Below are positions 1 to 7,768 of a stretch of 64,000 nucleotides of DNA, one piece after another. Below the pieces are notes generated by a model. It worked only from the letters and a program-made list of their open reading frames with translations. It had not been told where the DNA came from and made no database searches. The DNA lies in the NCBI RefSeq assembly GCF_002101885.1, contig NZ_LQPS01000038.1:1-64000 (forward strand), in the 5' to 3' direction. The DNA comes from Mycolicibacter senuensis (GTDB lineage: Bacteria > Actinomycetota > Actinomycetes > Mycobacteriales > Mycobacteriaceae). Each line of letters begins with the position of its first letter. The first letter of the stretch is position 1. A program made the translations under genes and the position numbers.

Positions 1-2
1 GG

Positions 3-1586
3 GGTGCCGGGGCCGCCGGCGGTGACGGCGGGGCCGGCGGCTGGCTGTGGGGCAACGGCGGTGACGGCGGCGATGCCGGCGAGGGCCCCACCGCGGCCGG
101 ACTGCCCGCTCTCGGCGGCGTCGGCGGCACCGCCGGACTGTGGGCCGGCGACCACGGCGCGGTCGGCCGGTTCGGCGCCGTGCCGGGCGGCATCACCGAC
201 ACCGTCCCGCCTCCGGTGGAGGTATCAAACGGTTGGCTGGTCAATGAAGACGGCCAGGTCGTCATCTGGCACGGACTGAACCAGGTCTACAAGGTCGCAC
301 CCTATACGCCATCGGGCGACGGGTTCGACGACGACGACGCCGCGTTCCTGGCCGCCAACGGCTTCAATTCGGTGCGCCTGGGCGTCATCTGGGCCGGGGT
401 GGAACCGGAGCCGGGCGTCATCGACTACGACTACCTGGCCTCGATCGAGGACACCGTGGCGATCCTGGCCCGCCACAACATCGTCGCGATTCTCGACATG
501 CACCAGGACCTCTACAACGAGGAGTTCGGCGGCGAGGGCGCACCGGACTGGGCCACCTTCAACGGCGGTCTACCCCACATCGGTGCGGGCTTCCCCGCCA
601 CCTACCCCCTGAGCCCGGCGCAGAACCACGCCTGGGATGCCTTCTGGGCCAACACCAAGGCATCCGATGGGATCGGGTTGCAGAACCACTACGCGCTGAT
701 GTGGCAGGCCGTCGCCGACTACTTCAAGGGCAACGAGAACGTCGCCGGCTACGACATCATGAACGAGCCGTGGGCCGGCTCGCACTGGCTGGGCAGCATT
801 TTGGGCAACCCGTACTTCGAGGCCCAGCAGCTGACCCCGTTCTACAACCAGATCGACGCGGCCATCCGATCCGTCGACCCCCACAAGACGGTGTTCTTCG
901 AACCGAACACCCTCTTCGGCAGCACGCCGGTGCCGACGCACCTGGGCACGGTGGACGACCCCAACTCGGCCTTCTCGTTCCACCACTACTGCCTCACCAC
1001 CGCCTTGTTCCCGGGCACCAGCTTCGGCTGCGACTGGAACGCCGACATCGTGTTCGGCTACGCGCAGGACTACATGCAGGAGCACAACATTCCGGGGTGG
1101 CTCAGCGAGTTCGGCGCCACCAACAACCTCGGCGCCATCCAGGCGAGCCTGGACGGCGCCAACCGGTATCTGTTCGGCTGGTCCGAATGGGCCTACAGCG
1201 GCAAGGACATCACCAGCATCTCGCCGGAGGATCAGGCGCTGGTGTACGACCCGAGCCAGCCACCGGTCGGCGACAACGTCAACTGGGACAAACTCGACGT
1301 GCTGGCCCAGCCCTACCCGCAACTGATCTCGGGCACCCCGATCTCCTGGTCGTTCGAGAACGGCGTCTTCACGTTCAGCTACTCCACCGACCAGGCCGAC
1401 GGCGCCGGCAGCTTCGACGCCGGCTCGCAGACCACCATCTCCGTGCCACCCAGCCAGTACCCGAACGGCTACACCGTTGACGTGACCGGCGGAACCGTCA
1501 CCTCGGTCGCCAACGCCCCGGTGCTGACCATCGACTCGGCCTCCGGCGCTACCACCGTCACCGTGACCGTCACCGCCAAGCCGTAG
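3..1586 (+). CDS. PGRS-like/GH5 endoglycoceramidase-like secreted hydrolase (5' end off window)
   Basis: The open frame runs in from the left edge, so the N-terminus is missing; 527 residues are visible. The first ~55 residues are glycine-rich (GGDGGAGG-type), like mycobacterial PGRS linkers. From about residue 75 it is a glycoside hydrolase family 5 domain of endoglycoceramidase type. DMHQD is present, the acid/base Glu lies in MNEPW (about visible residue 255) and the nucleophile Glu in SEFG (about 369), a normal GH5 spacing. The last ~90 residues look like the C-terminal beta-sandwich of endoglycoceramidases. Family members cleave glycan-lipid or beta-glycosidic bonds; the substrate here is unknown. 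It is a clear paralogue of the gene at 4429-6813. An internal GTG at 180 is only a within-frame codon, because the glycine-rich frame continues upstream of it. Confidence 0.88.
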   Translation, partial: GAGAAGGDGGAGGWLWGNGGDGGDAGEGPTAAGLPALGGVGGTAGLWAGDHGAVGRFGAVPGGITDTVPPPVEVSNGWLVNEDGQVVIWHGLNQVYKVAPYTPSGDGFDDDDAAFLAANGFNSVRLGVIWAGVEPEPGVIDYDYLASIEDTVAILARHNIVAILDMHQDLYNEEFGGEGAPDWATFNGGLPHIGAGFPATYPLSPAQNHAWDAFWANTKASDGIGLQNHYALMWQAVADYFKGNENVAGYDIMNEPWAGSHWLGSILGNPYFEAQQLTPFYNQIDAAIRSVDPHKTVFFEPNTLFGSTPVPTHLGTVDDPNSAFSFHHYCLTTALFPGTSFGCDWNADIVFGYAQDYMQEHNIPGWLSEFGATNNLGAIQASLDGANRYLFGWSEWAYSGKDITSISPEDQALVYDPSQPPVGDNVNWDKLDVLAQPYPQLISGTPISWSFENGVFTFSYSTDQADGAGSFDAGSQTTISVPPSQYPNGYTVDVTGGTVTSVANAPVLTIDSASGATTVTVTVTAKP

Positions 1587-1590
1587 CCGT

Positions 1591-2541
1591 CTAGGGGCGC
1601 GGGCGCTCCGCCAGCGGCAGCGGCGGAGCGCTGGCGCGCACGGTCTGGCGTACTTCGCCGAGACCCTGTACCTGCAGGGTCACCACGTCACCGTCGCGCA
1701 ACCAGCCCGGAAATGATTGTGGTGCATCGGGATTCAGATGCTCAAGGAGAGTGCAAGTGGGCACGGTGCCGGAACCGAAGACGTCACCGGGCACCAACGG
1801 CACGCCGCGCGAGGCGTAGCTGATGATCTCGGCGAAGCTCCAGTCCATACTTCCGGTGGAGCCCATTCCGACGATCACGTCGTTGACGATCGCGGTGGCG
1901 TGCAAGCTGAGCCGGCCGTCGCGGCGGTACGGTTCCAGTTCGTCAGGAGTCACCAGGTACGGCCCCAGGGTTACGCCACTGTCCTTGCCCTTGGCCTGCC
2001 CGATCGCCAGCCGGCCCTCCTGGGCCTGCAGGTCGCGCGCCGACCAGTCGTTGAAGATGGTGTAGCCGATAATGGCCCGTTCGGCTTGCGCCACCGACAG
2101 GTTCGCCCCGGTGATCCCGATGACCGCGGCGACCTCCAGTTCGAAGTCCTGACAGGCGCTGCCGGGAGCCGTAGGCGCATCGTCGTAGGGCCCCAGCACC
2201 GTTGCCGGGCAGGCGAAGTAGAAGGCCGGAATCTGATACCAGGTGTCGTCGAGCACCGGGCTGCGGCCGGTCGCCACCCGGCAGTTGCGCATGTGCTCCA
2301 AAAAGCCCAGGCCGTCGCGGATCGACGGCGGGCGCGGGATCGGTGCCATCAGCCGCACCTGATCGACCCTTACCGTCGCTGACGGTGTGTCGAGCGCCCG
2401 CTCACCGGCTTCGCGCAGCCCGTCCGGGCCACGCCCGATCAGGTCCAGCAGCGTCACCCCCGGCTCCGCCGCGTGGATCACCTCACCGCGCAGCACCCCG
2501 GCACGTTCGCCGTCCTCGCTTCGATAGGTCACCCACCGCAC
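1591..2541 (-). CDS. Fumarylacetoacetate hydrolase (FAH) family protein
   Basis: 316 residues with a GTG start. It has the FAH fold signatures: the acidic metal-binding stretch FELEVAAVIG near residue 135 and FNDWSARDLQ near 165. The family hydrolyses, decarboxylates or isomerises 2-hydroxy-dienedioates and acylpyruvates made by ring cleavage. It starts 3 nt after the stop of the upstream TetR gene, so the two are one leftward operon, divergent from the dioxygenase operon. Its likely task is a lower step of the same aromatic pathway, in the cytoplasm. Which reaction it catalyses cannot be told from sequence. A second FAH paralogue of different subgroup lies at 6830-7768. Confidence 0.87.
   Translation of the reverse strand: MRWVTYRSEDGERAGVLRGEVIHAAEPGVTLLDLIGRGPDGLREAGERALDTPSATVRVDQVRLMAPIPRPPSIRDGLGFLEHMRNCRVATGRSPVLDDTWYQIPAFYFACPATVLGPYDDAPTAPGSACQDFELEVAAVIGITGANLSVAQAERAIIGYTIFNDWSARDLQAQEGRLAIGQAKGKDSGVTLGPYLVTPDELEPYRRDGRLSLHATAIVNDVIVGMGSTGSMDWSFAEIISYASRGVPLVPGDVFGSGTVPTCTLLEHLNPDAPQSFPGWLRDGDVVTLQVQGLGEVRQTVRASAPPLPLAERPRP
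1603..1631. terminator. Possible bidirectional hairpin between convergent genes
   Basis: A perfect 10-bp inverted repeat (GCGCTCCGCC at 1603-1612, GGCGGAGCGC at 1622-1631, 9-nt loop) lies just past the GH5 stop and inside the last codons of the convergent FAH gene. There is no T-tract. A terminator role is inferred only from the position between two converging genes four bases apart. Confidence 0.3.
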
Positions 2542-2544
2542 CGG

Positions 2545-3222
2545 TCAATCCTCACTCACCACGGCGATGTCGGGTAGCGGCCGTCGGCAGACTTCGCGGG
2601 CTTCTTCGGCGGTCATCCCGAACATCCGCAACAGGTCTTCGGTGACCTTGTCGGCAGCCTGCGCGTCGTCACGTTCCGGCTCGTCTTGCAAGAGCTTTCC
2701 GAGACCGAATAGCGCACCGGCAGCGACGGCCAACGCGAGTTGGGGGTCGTCGATGCCGAAGCGTCCCGCCGCTGCCGCCGCCTTGATGTCACGTCGTGCG
2801 CGTGGAGCGAGGCCGCGATCCGCGGACAGCAGGTCGAGTCCCCCGCTGAGAATGATCTGGCTCTCCTGCGGTCGGCGGCGGAATAAGCGTCCGGTCAGCC
2901 GGAAGCTGCACGCGAACGTTTCCGCGGGATCTTCGATCGAAGCGGTGAGCCCGTCCAGGAATGCGCCGTGACTGTCCAGGATGTCGGCGACCGCTGCCTC
3001 GAACAGCTCCTCCTTGCTGGTGAAGTGGTTATAGAACGAGCCCATCCCGACGTCGGCGGTCTGGGTGATCTCCAACACCGGCACGTTGAGTTTTCCTGCC
3101 GCAATCAAGGCCTGAGCAGCCTCAATCAGCGCTGCACGCGTCCGCCGCTTCCGGCGCTCCAGCCGGTTGACCGGCTCGCCCTGCCGTTGGCCCACGACCA
3201 AAACAATAGCGGAGGACGTCAT
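2545..3222 (-). CDS. TetR-family transcriptional regulator of the ring-cleavage locus
   Basis: 225 residues from the ATG at 3222; GTG or TTG codons 7-9 codons further in are alternatives, and longer upstream frames run into the divergent gene. The N-terminal HTH is typical: RRTRAALIEAAQALI, then VGMGSFYNHFTSKEELFEA as recognition helix and YxHFxxKEEL signature. The C-terminal half is a helical ligand domain. It heads an operon with the FAH gene and is divergent from the dioxygenase operon. Two near-identical palindromes in the gap (3226-3239 and 3270-3283) are the likely operators. The inducer is probably a pathway aromatic or its cleavage product, by analogy with similar loci (inference). 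Confidence 0.9.
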   Translation of the reverse strand: MTSSAIVLVVGQRQGEPVNRLERRKRRTRAALIEAAQALIAAGKLNVPVLEITQTADVGMGSFYNHFTSKEELFEAAVADILDSHGAFLDGLTASIEDPAETFACSFRLTGRLFRRRPQESQIILSGGLDLLSADRGLAPRARRDIKAAAAAGRFGIDDPQLALAVAAGALFGLGKLLQDEPERDDAQAADKVTEDLLRMFGMTAEEAREVCRRPLPDIAVVSED

Positions 3223-3225
3223 TGC

Positions 3226-3239
3226 TGATGATTTCGTCA
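3226..3239. promoter_or_regulatory. Operator 1 (TetR-type palindrome)
   Basis: TGATGA-TT-TCGTCA, a 6-2-6 inverted repeat with one mismatch, 3 bp upstream of the tetR start. It matches operator 2 in 13 of 14 bases; the centres are 44 bp apart, about four helical turns, so both sites face the same side of the helix. Confidence 0.6.
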
Positions 3240-3269
3240 ACTTTTCTTGACTGAGTAAACGCTCGTATG

Positions 3270-3283
3270 TGACGATTTCGTCA
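3270..3283. promoter_or_regulatory. Operator 2 (TetR-type palindrome)
   Basis: TGACGA-TT-TCGTCA is a perfect 6-2-6 palindrome. It lies 18 bp before the dioxygenase start and 17 bp after a TTGACT hexamer (3247-3252), so it would cover the -10 region of the rightward promoter. Binding by the adjacent TetR is inferred. Confidence 0.65.
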
Positions 3284-3301
3284 CTCAATCGAGGAGGCAG
3301 C

Positions 3302-4432
3302 GTGAGCGAGCTGCTCGGCACCCACCGTGACCTGCACAGCGAGCAGGGCGCCCGCAAAGGCGAGCACGCCGGGCGGTCCCGCAATCCGGTCATCAAAGTG
3401 CGTGACATCGCCTGGGTGGAGTTCGAGAAGCCCGATCTGGCGCGCGCAGAGGCGTTCGCCCAGGCGTTCGGCTTCGCCACCGTTCTGCGAACCGCGAACG
3501 AACTACACCTGCGCGGCACGGACACCGGCTCGCCGTGTGTGCTCATCCGCCGCGATTCGGGCACCCGGTTTTGCGGCGTCGCCTTCTCAGCAGCTGATGA
3601 GGCCGATCTGCTGCACCTTGCGGATGCGACGGGCTCCCACGCCAGGCCGCTGCCCGAGTCGATCGGCGGCACCTCGGTCGACCTGGTCGACCCGAGCGGT
3701 ATTCCGGTGCGTGTCGTGGCCGGAACTCACCAGCTGGCCGCGCTTGAAGCCCAGGTTCCGCACACCTTCAATTTCGGACACGAGCTGCGTCGCATCAATG
3801 CCACCCAACGCCCACCGCGCGAGCCCACGAAGGTACAGCGGCTCGGGCATGTCGTGCTGCAGACCACCAAGTACCTGAAGGCGCTGAACTGGTATCTCGA
3901 CACCCTGGGGATGATTGTCAGTGATTTCCTGTTCTTCCCCGGTCAGCGTGACCGCGGGCCGACGATGAGCTTCATCCGCTGCGACCGCGGCGCCACCCCC
4001 GCCGATCACCACACCCTGGCCCTCGCACTCGGCCCGGCGAACCGGTACGTGCACTCGGCTTACCAGGTCTGTGACCTCGATGCGCTGGCCGCCGGCGGCG
4101 AATACCTCAGGGAGCAAGGGTATTTCCGCTCCTGGGGCATCGGCCGCCACATCCAGGGCAGCCAGCTCTTCGACTACTGGCGCGACCCCGATGGATTCCT
4201 CGTCGAGCACTTCGCTGACGGCGACATGTTCGACAACACTCTGCAACCCGGCTGGGCGCCGTTCACAGCGTCCGGTCTAGCCCAATGGGGTCCACCCGCG
4301 ACCAAGGATTTTCTGGGAACCAGCCCCAGATCCCTGCGCCACGACGCGCTCTCGCTGGTCTCCGCGCTGCGCGACGACAACGAATTCGATGTCAAACGAC
4401 TGATCGGCCTGATGAAAGTAGCGAACTCATGA
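3302..4432 (+). CDS. Type I extradiol (catechol meta-cleavage) dioxygenase, VOC superfamily
   Basis: 376 residues. The GTG at 3302 is chosen because GAGGAG lies 5 nt upstream; the longer frame would start inside operator 2. It has two vicinal-oxygen-chelate modules. The C-terminal one carries the Fe(II) triad expected for type I extradiol enzymes: His in RLGHVVLQ, His in VHSAYQV and Glu in FLVEHFADG. Such enzymes open a catechol ring next to the hydroxyls with O2. It is the first gene of the rightward operon that continues, across an inserted GH5 gene, to an FAH hydrolase and a flavin monooxygenase. Its stop overlaps the next start (ATGA). Its closing residues LMKVANS fall inside the 47-bp repeat. 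Confidence 0.87.
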   Translation: MSELLGTHRDLHSEQGARKGEHAGRSRNPVIKVRDIAWVEFEKPDLARAEAFAQAFGFATVLRTANELHLRGTDTGSPCVLIRRDSGTRFCGVAFSAADEADLLHLADATGSHARPLPESIGGTSVDLVDPSGIPVRVVAGTHQLAALEAQVPHTFNFGHELRRINATQRPPREPTKVQRLGHVVLQTTKYLKALNWYLDTLGMIVSDFLFFPGQRDRGPTMSFIRCDRGATPADHHTLALALGPANRYVHSAYQVCDLDALAAGGEYLREQGYFRSWGIGRHIQGSQLFDYWRDPDGFLVEHFADGDMFDNTLQPGWAPFTASGLAQWGPPATKDFLGTSPRSLRHDALSLVSALRDDNEFDVKRLIGLMKVANS

Positions 4433-4452
4433 GCATTGCCATTCGCCGCACC
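4406..4452 (+). repeat. 47-bp direct repeat, left copy (insertion boundary)
   Basis: It spans the last codons of the dioxygenase, the ATGA junction and the first eight codons of the GH5 gene. It matches 6807-6853 at 45 of 47 positions, 2,401 bp apart; the differences are g/c at 4432 and g/t at 4445. It reads GGCCTGATGAAAGTAGCG at its left end and CCGCACC at its right. Confidence 0.92.
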
Positions 4453-6813
4453 ACCACCGGGCAACGGCTGGGGCGCACAGGTCTGAGGCGTATCGGTGCG
4501 GCGAGCACCTCCATCGCATTCGGGATGGCGCTACTGATGTCAGCTCCGGTGGCGCAGGCCGATCTCGATGCCGCGGTCGCGGAGGCGTTTGCGCCTTTCT
4601 TCGATACCGCGACCGATGGGTTGGATTGGGCGGCCGCGTCAAGTCCCTCCGCCTGGGATAGCTTTTTGGCCCCCGCTCACTGGGATGCCGTGTTTGCCGA
4701 GTTGGGCCGCAGCGCTGACAGCGCGGCGGCTGCTGCACCAGCGGCCAACGACTGGAATTCGCTGGTGGGCCAGGTTCTCTACATGCCGCTGCACGACGCG
4801 ATGCAGAACTGGATTGCCAGTGACGACCCGCTCCTGGATCTGTTGAACAAGCTCAGCTCCGGCCTGGGCCTGGGTCCGATGATCGCCAACGGCGCCGATG
4901 GCACGCTCATTCACGCGCAGGGCTTCAACGGCGGTTGGTTGTTCGGCGACGGCGGCGACGGTTACGGCAGCCCGGACGAAGGTGTCGCTGCCGGCGTGGC
5001 CGGCGCCGGGGGCGGAGCAGCCGGGCTGTTCGGCAACGGCGGAGCCGGCGGAGTAGGCGGGAACGGTGCCCCCGGCGGGGCAGGCGGTGCCGGCGGCATG
5101 TTGATGGGCATCGGGGGGACCGGCGGCGCAGGCGGGTCCGGCGCCGCCGATGTGCTGACCGGGGCGGGTGGCTCCGGCGGAGCCGGGGGCGCGGCTCCGG
5201 GCTGGCTGTTCGGTGTCGGCGGTCACGGCGGGGCCGGCGGTGACGGGCCCGACGGCGGCTATGGCGGCACCGGCGGCAGCGCCACCGGCCTGTTCGGCGG
5301 AGGCGGGGACGGCGGTGCAGGGGGTGACAGTGCGGTGGGCGGCACCCCACAGGGTCTGCCGGCGCTCGGCGGGGCGGGTGGTAACGGCGGCCCGCTCGGC
5401 ACCCACGGCGATGTCGGCGCCCATGGGAACGGGATCGCACCGGGCGGGGTCAGCAACCTAGGGCACGAGGGAACCTGGATCACCGACACCGACGGCCGAG
5501 CGGTCGTTCTGCACGGCTTCAATCAGGTCTACAAGGTTCCGCCGTTCACGGCGCAGGGCGTCGGGTTCGGCGAGAAAGATGCGCAGTTCCTCGCTGACAA
5601 CGGCTTCAACTCGATCCGGCTGGGGTTGATATGGGAGGCCGTGGAACCCGCACCCGGTGTCTACAACGATGCCTATCTCGCCCAGATCAAAGAAACCGCC
5701 GATATCTTGCAGGCGCACGGCATCCACGTCTTCCTGGACATGCATCAAGACATGTACAGCAGTGTCTTCACCGCAGAGGGCGCACCCCCATGGGCGGTGG
5801 AGACCGGCGACGCGTTCAACAACCAGATTCCCTTTCCCTACGGCAACTTTTTGAATCCGGCGATGAACAACGCCTGGGACGCGTTCTGGAGCAACACCAA
5901 GATTTCGGGCGGGATGGGATTGCAGGATCACTACGCCCAGATGTGGCAACACGTCGCCAATTACTTCAAAGACGACGCCAACATCAGCGGCTACGACGTC
6001 ATGAACGAGCCGTGGCCCGGTTCGGGCTGGATGGCAACTGTGTTCGGCAGTTCGCACTTCGAAGCCGAGAAGCTGACTCCCTTCTACAACCAAGTCATCT
6101 CGGCGATCCGCTCGGTCGACGACGCCACGCCGGTGTATGTCGAGCCGCAATTTATGTTCGGTATGGGCCTGCCGACCCACCTCGGCGCCATGGACGACGA
6201 CAACACGCTTTTCTCGTTTCACGACTACTGCGTTCAGACGGTCATCCTGGGCACCGATTTCCTCTGCGGCCTGGTGATCACCAACACCCTCAATAACGCC
6301 GAGTCGTACATGGCTGCCCACAACATCCCAGGTCTGGTGACCGAATTCGGCAACAACCCGATCGGACTGCAGCAGGCCGTCGACATCATCAACCAGCACG
6401 GCCTGGGTTGGCAGAAGTGGGAGTACACCGCCTTGAACGATCCGGCCACCAGCGGGCCCGGCTCCCTGGTCAACAACCCCCATGAGCCACTGGACGCCCC
6501 GGGCAACGTCAACCACGACGTGCTCAAAGCGACCGCGGAGCCCTACCCGCAGGCGGTTGCGGGGACACCCGGAGCGTGGTCGTTCGACGACGGCGTATTC
6601 ACCTTCACCTACTCCACCGACATGGTCAGCGGCGAAGGAAGCTTCCCGGCCGGATCCCTGACCCAGATCGCGGTCCCGCCCATCCAGTACCCAGCTGGAT
6701 ACCACGTGGAAGTCACTGGTGGGCATGTCATCTCGCCTGCGGGTACGACGACACTGGTCATCGCGTCCGACACCGGTTCCGGCGATATCACCGTCACCAT
6801 CACCCGGGCCTGA
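4429..6813 (+). CDS. Secreted PGRS-like/GH5 endoglycoceramidase-like hydrolase inserted in the operon
   Basis: 794 residues from the ATG at 4429, which overlaps the dioxygenase stop. Residues 1-44 are a signal peptide (twin Arg, hydrophobic core, SAPVAQA then D). Residues 45-160 are an Ala-rich helical stretch with no PE domain. Residues ~165-340 are glycine-rich PGRS-like repeats. From ~345 a GH5 domain follows with DMHQD, acid/base Glu527 in MNEPW and nucleophile Glu639 in TEFG, then an endoglycoceramidase-type C-terminal beta domain. It should act outside the membrane on a glycolipid or beta-glycan; the substrate is unknown. Paralogue of the gene at 3-1586. Both ends coincide with the 47-bp repeat, so its first eight codons duplicate those of the next gene. 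This suggests it was inserted between the dioxygenase and FAH genes. Confidence 0.9.
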   Translation: MSIAIRRTTTGQRLGRTGLRRIGAASTSIAFGMALLMSAPVAQADLDAAVAEAFAPFFDTATDGLDWAAASSPSAWDSFLAPAHWDAVFAELGRSADSAAAAAPAANDWNSLVGQVLYMPLHDAMQNWIASDDPLLDLLNKLSSGLGLGPMIANGADGTLIHAQGFNGGWLFGDGGDGYGSPDEGVAAGVAGAGGGAAGLFGNGGAGGVGGNGAPGGAGGAGGMLMGIGGTGGAGGSGAADVLTGAGGSGGAGGAAPGWLFGVGGHGGAGGDGPDGGYGGTGGSATGLFGGGGDGGAGGDSAVGGTPQGLPALGGAGGNGGPLGTHGDVGAHGNGIAPGGVSNLGHEGTWITDTDGRAVVLHGFNQVYKVPPFTAQGVGFGEKDAQFLADNGFNSIRLGLIWEAVEPAPGVYNDAYLAQIKETADILQAHGIHVFLDMHQDMYSSVFTAEGAPPWAVETGDAFNNQIPFPYGNFLNPAMNNAWDAFWSNTKISGGMGLQDHYAQMWQHVANYFKDDANISGYDVMNEPWPGSGWMATVFGSSHFEAEKLTPFYNQVISAIRSVDDATPVYVEPQFMFGMGLPTHLGAMDDDNTLFSFHDYCVQTVILGTDFLCGLVITNTLNNAESYMAAHNIPGLVTEFGNNPIGLQQAVDIINQHGLGWQKWEYTALNDPATSGPGSLVNNPHEPLDAPGNVNHDVLKATAEPYPQAVAGTPGAWSFDDGVFTFTYSTDMVSGEGSFPAGSLTQIAVPPIQYPAGYHVEVTGGHVISPAGTTTLVIASDTGSGDITVTITRA

Positions 6814-6853
6814 TGAAAGTAGCGAACTCATGACCATTGCCATTCTCCGCACC
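6807..6853 (+). repeat. 47-bp direct repeat, right copy (insertion boundary)
   Basis: Second copy of 4406-4452 (45/47 identical). Here it supplies the GH5 stop codon, a remnant of the dioxygenase 3' end (GATGAAAGTAGCGAACTC, which can still be read as its last codons), and the start plus first eight codons of the FAH gene. The most economical reading is that this was the original dioxygenase-FAH junction, duplicated when the GH5 gene entered. Confidence 0.92.
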
Positions 6854-7768
6854 GCCGACGCATGGTGGGTCCACACCACCACGGGCGCCGCGCGGATCGC
6901 CACTACGGCAACCACCACCGGACAGGTGCTGGCTGATCGCGCGGCCATCGACGCCGCCGCGCACAGCCGCGGCACGGCGCCGGTCGACAACCTCGAGCTG
7001 CTCTCCCCCGTGACCGCACCGTGTCGCGTCGTGGCGCAGATGACCAACTACGCCTCACACGTCAAAGACGCCGGGATGAACCCGAAGGCCATTCCGCTGA
7101 CCTTCTTTCGCAAGACGTCCGGGTCGATCAGCGGACCGTTCGACGACATCATCAAGCCTGCGCACGTACGGTTCCTGGACTACGAAGTGGAGATCGGCCT
7201 GGTCATCGCGCGCGAGGTCCCGGTGGGCACCGAGATCACCGAGACCAACCTGGCCGACTTCATCGCCGGTCTGGTTGTCACCAACGACGTTTCGGCCCGC
7301 GACATCCAGCTCCCGCAGACCCAGTTCTACGAAGCCAAGTCGTACCCGACCTTCACCCCGGTCGGCCCGGCCCTGGTCCTGCTCGACGCCGACGAGCTCA
7401 AGCGGTTCGGCGATCTGCGCCTTCAACTGCGCGTCAACGGCGACATGCGCCAAGACGCCCTCGTCGGCGGTGACATGATCTACCAGCCCCTACAGGCACT
7501 GCAGGCGTTGACGCGGTTCCAACGGCTGGACGCGGGCGACCTGGTGATGACCGGCACTCCGGTCGGGACCGCACTGAGCGCCCCACCCAAGCCGATAGAG
7601 ATCATCGGCTCGCTGCTGCCGCCGGCGATCAAATGGAAGGCCTTCTTCAAACGCCAAACGGACAATCCGAAGTACCTGAAGCACGGCGATGTCGTAGAGC
7701 TGTCGGCTGCCACCGACGACGGCGCCATCGCTCTCGGCGCCCAGCGCACTGAGGTGAGCTTCGCGTGA
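6830..7768 (+). CDS. Fumarylacetoacetate hydrolase family protein (lower aromatic pathway)
   Basis: 312 residues from the ATG at 6830; the longer frame upstream lies in GH5 coding sequence. The N-terminus (MTIAILRTADAWW) precedes a standard FAH domain with VRFLDYEVEIGLVI (acidic metal ligands) and VVTNDVSARDIQ. It most likely hydrolyses or tautomerises the ring-opened dienoate made by the dioxygenase. It overlaps the monooxygenase by GTGA. Translation was probably once coupled to the dioxygenase; 16 bp now separate it from the inserted GH5 stop, with only the duplicated dioxygenase tail as leader. No strong Shine-Dalgarno sequence is visible. Confidence 0.88.
   Translation: MTIAILRTADAWWVHTTTGAARIATTATTTGQVLADRAAIDAAAHSRGTAPVDNLELLSPVTAPCRVVAQMTNYASHVKDAGMNPKAIPLTFFRKTSGSISGPFDDIIKPAHVRFLDYEVEIGLVIAREVPVGTEITETNLADFIAGLVVTNDVSARDIQLPQTQFYEAKSYPTFTPVGPALVLLDADELKRFGDLRLQLRVNGDMRQDALVGGDMIYQPLQALQALTRFQRLDAGDLVMTGTPVGTALSAPPKPIEIIGSLLPPAIKWKAFFKRQTDNPKYLKHGDVVELSAATDDGAIALGAQRTEVSFA

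Noticed and set aside
180..1586. GTG at 180 as the start of the first GH5 gene
   Set aside because: The same frame continues upstream as glycine-rich coding sequence to the window edge, exactly like the paralogue at 4429.
4940..5440. Repetitive glycine codons as a CRISPR or DNA-level repeat array
   Set aside because: The repeats are degenerate in-frame GGX triplets of a protein linker, with no constant repeat and spacer structure.
4429..6813. Classification as a PE_PGRS protein
   Set aside because: The glycine-rich part is PGRS-like, but there is no PE domain; the N-terminus is an ordinary signal peptide and a different Ala-rich helical segment.
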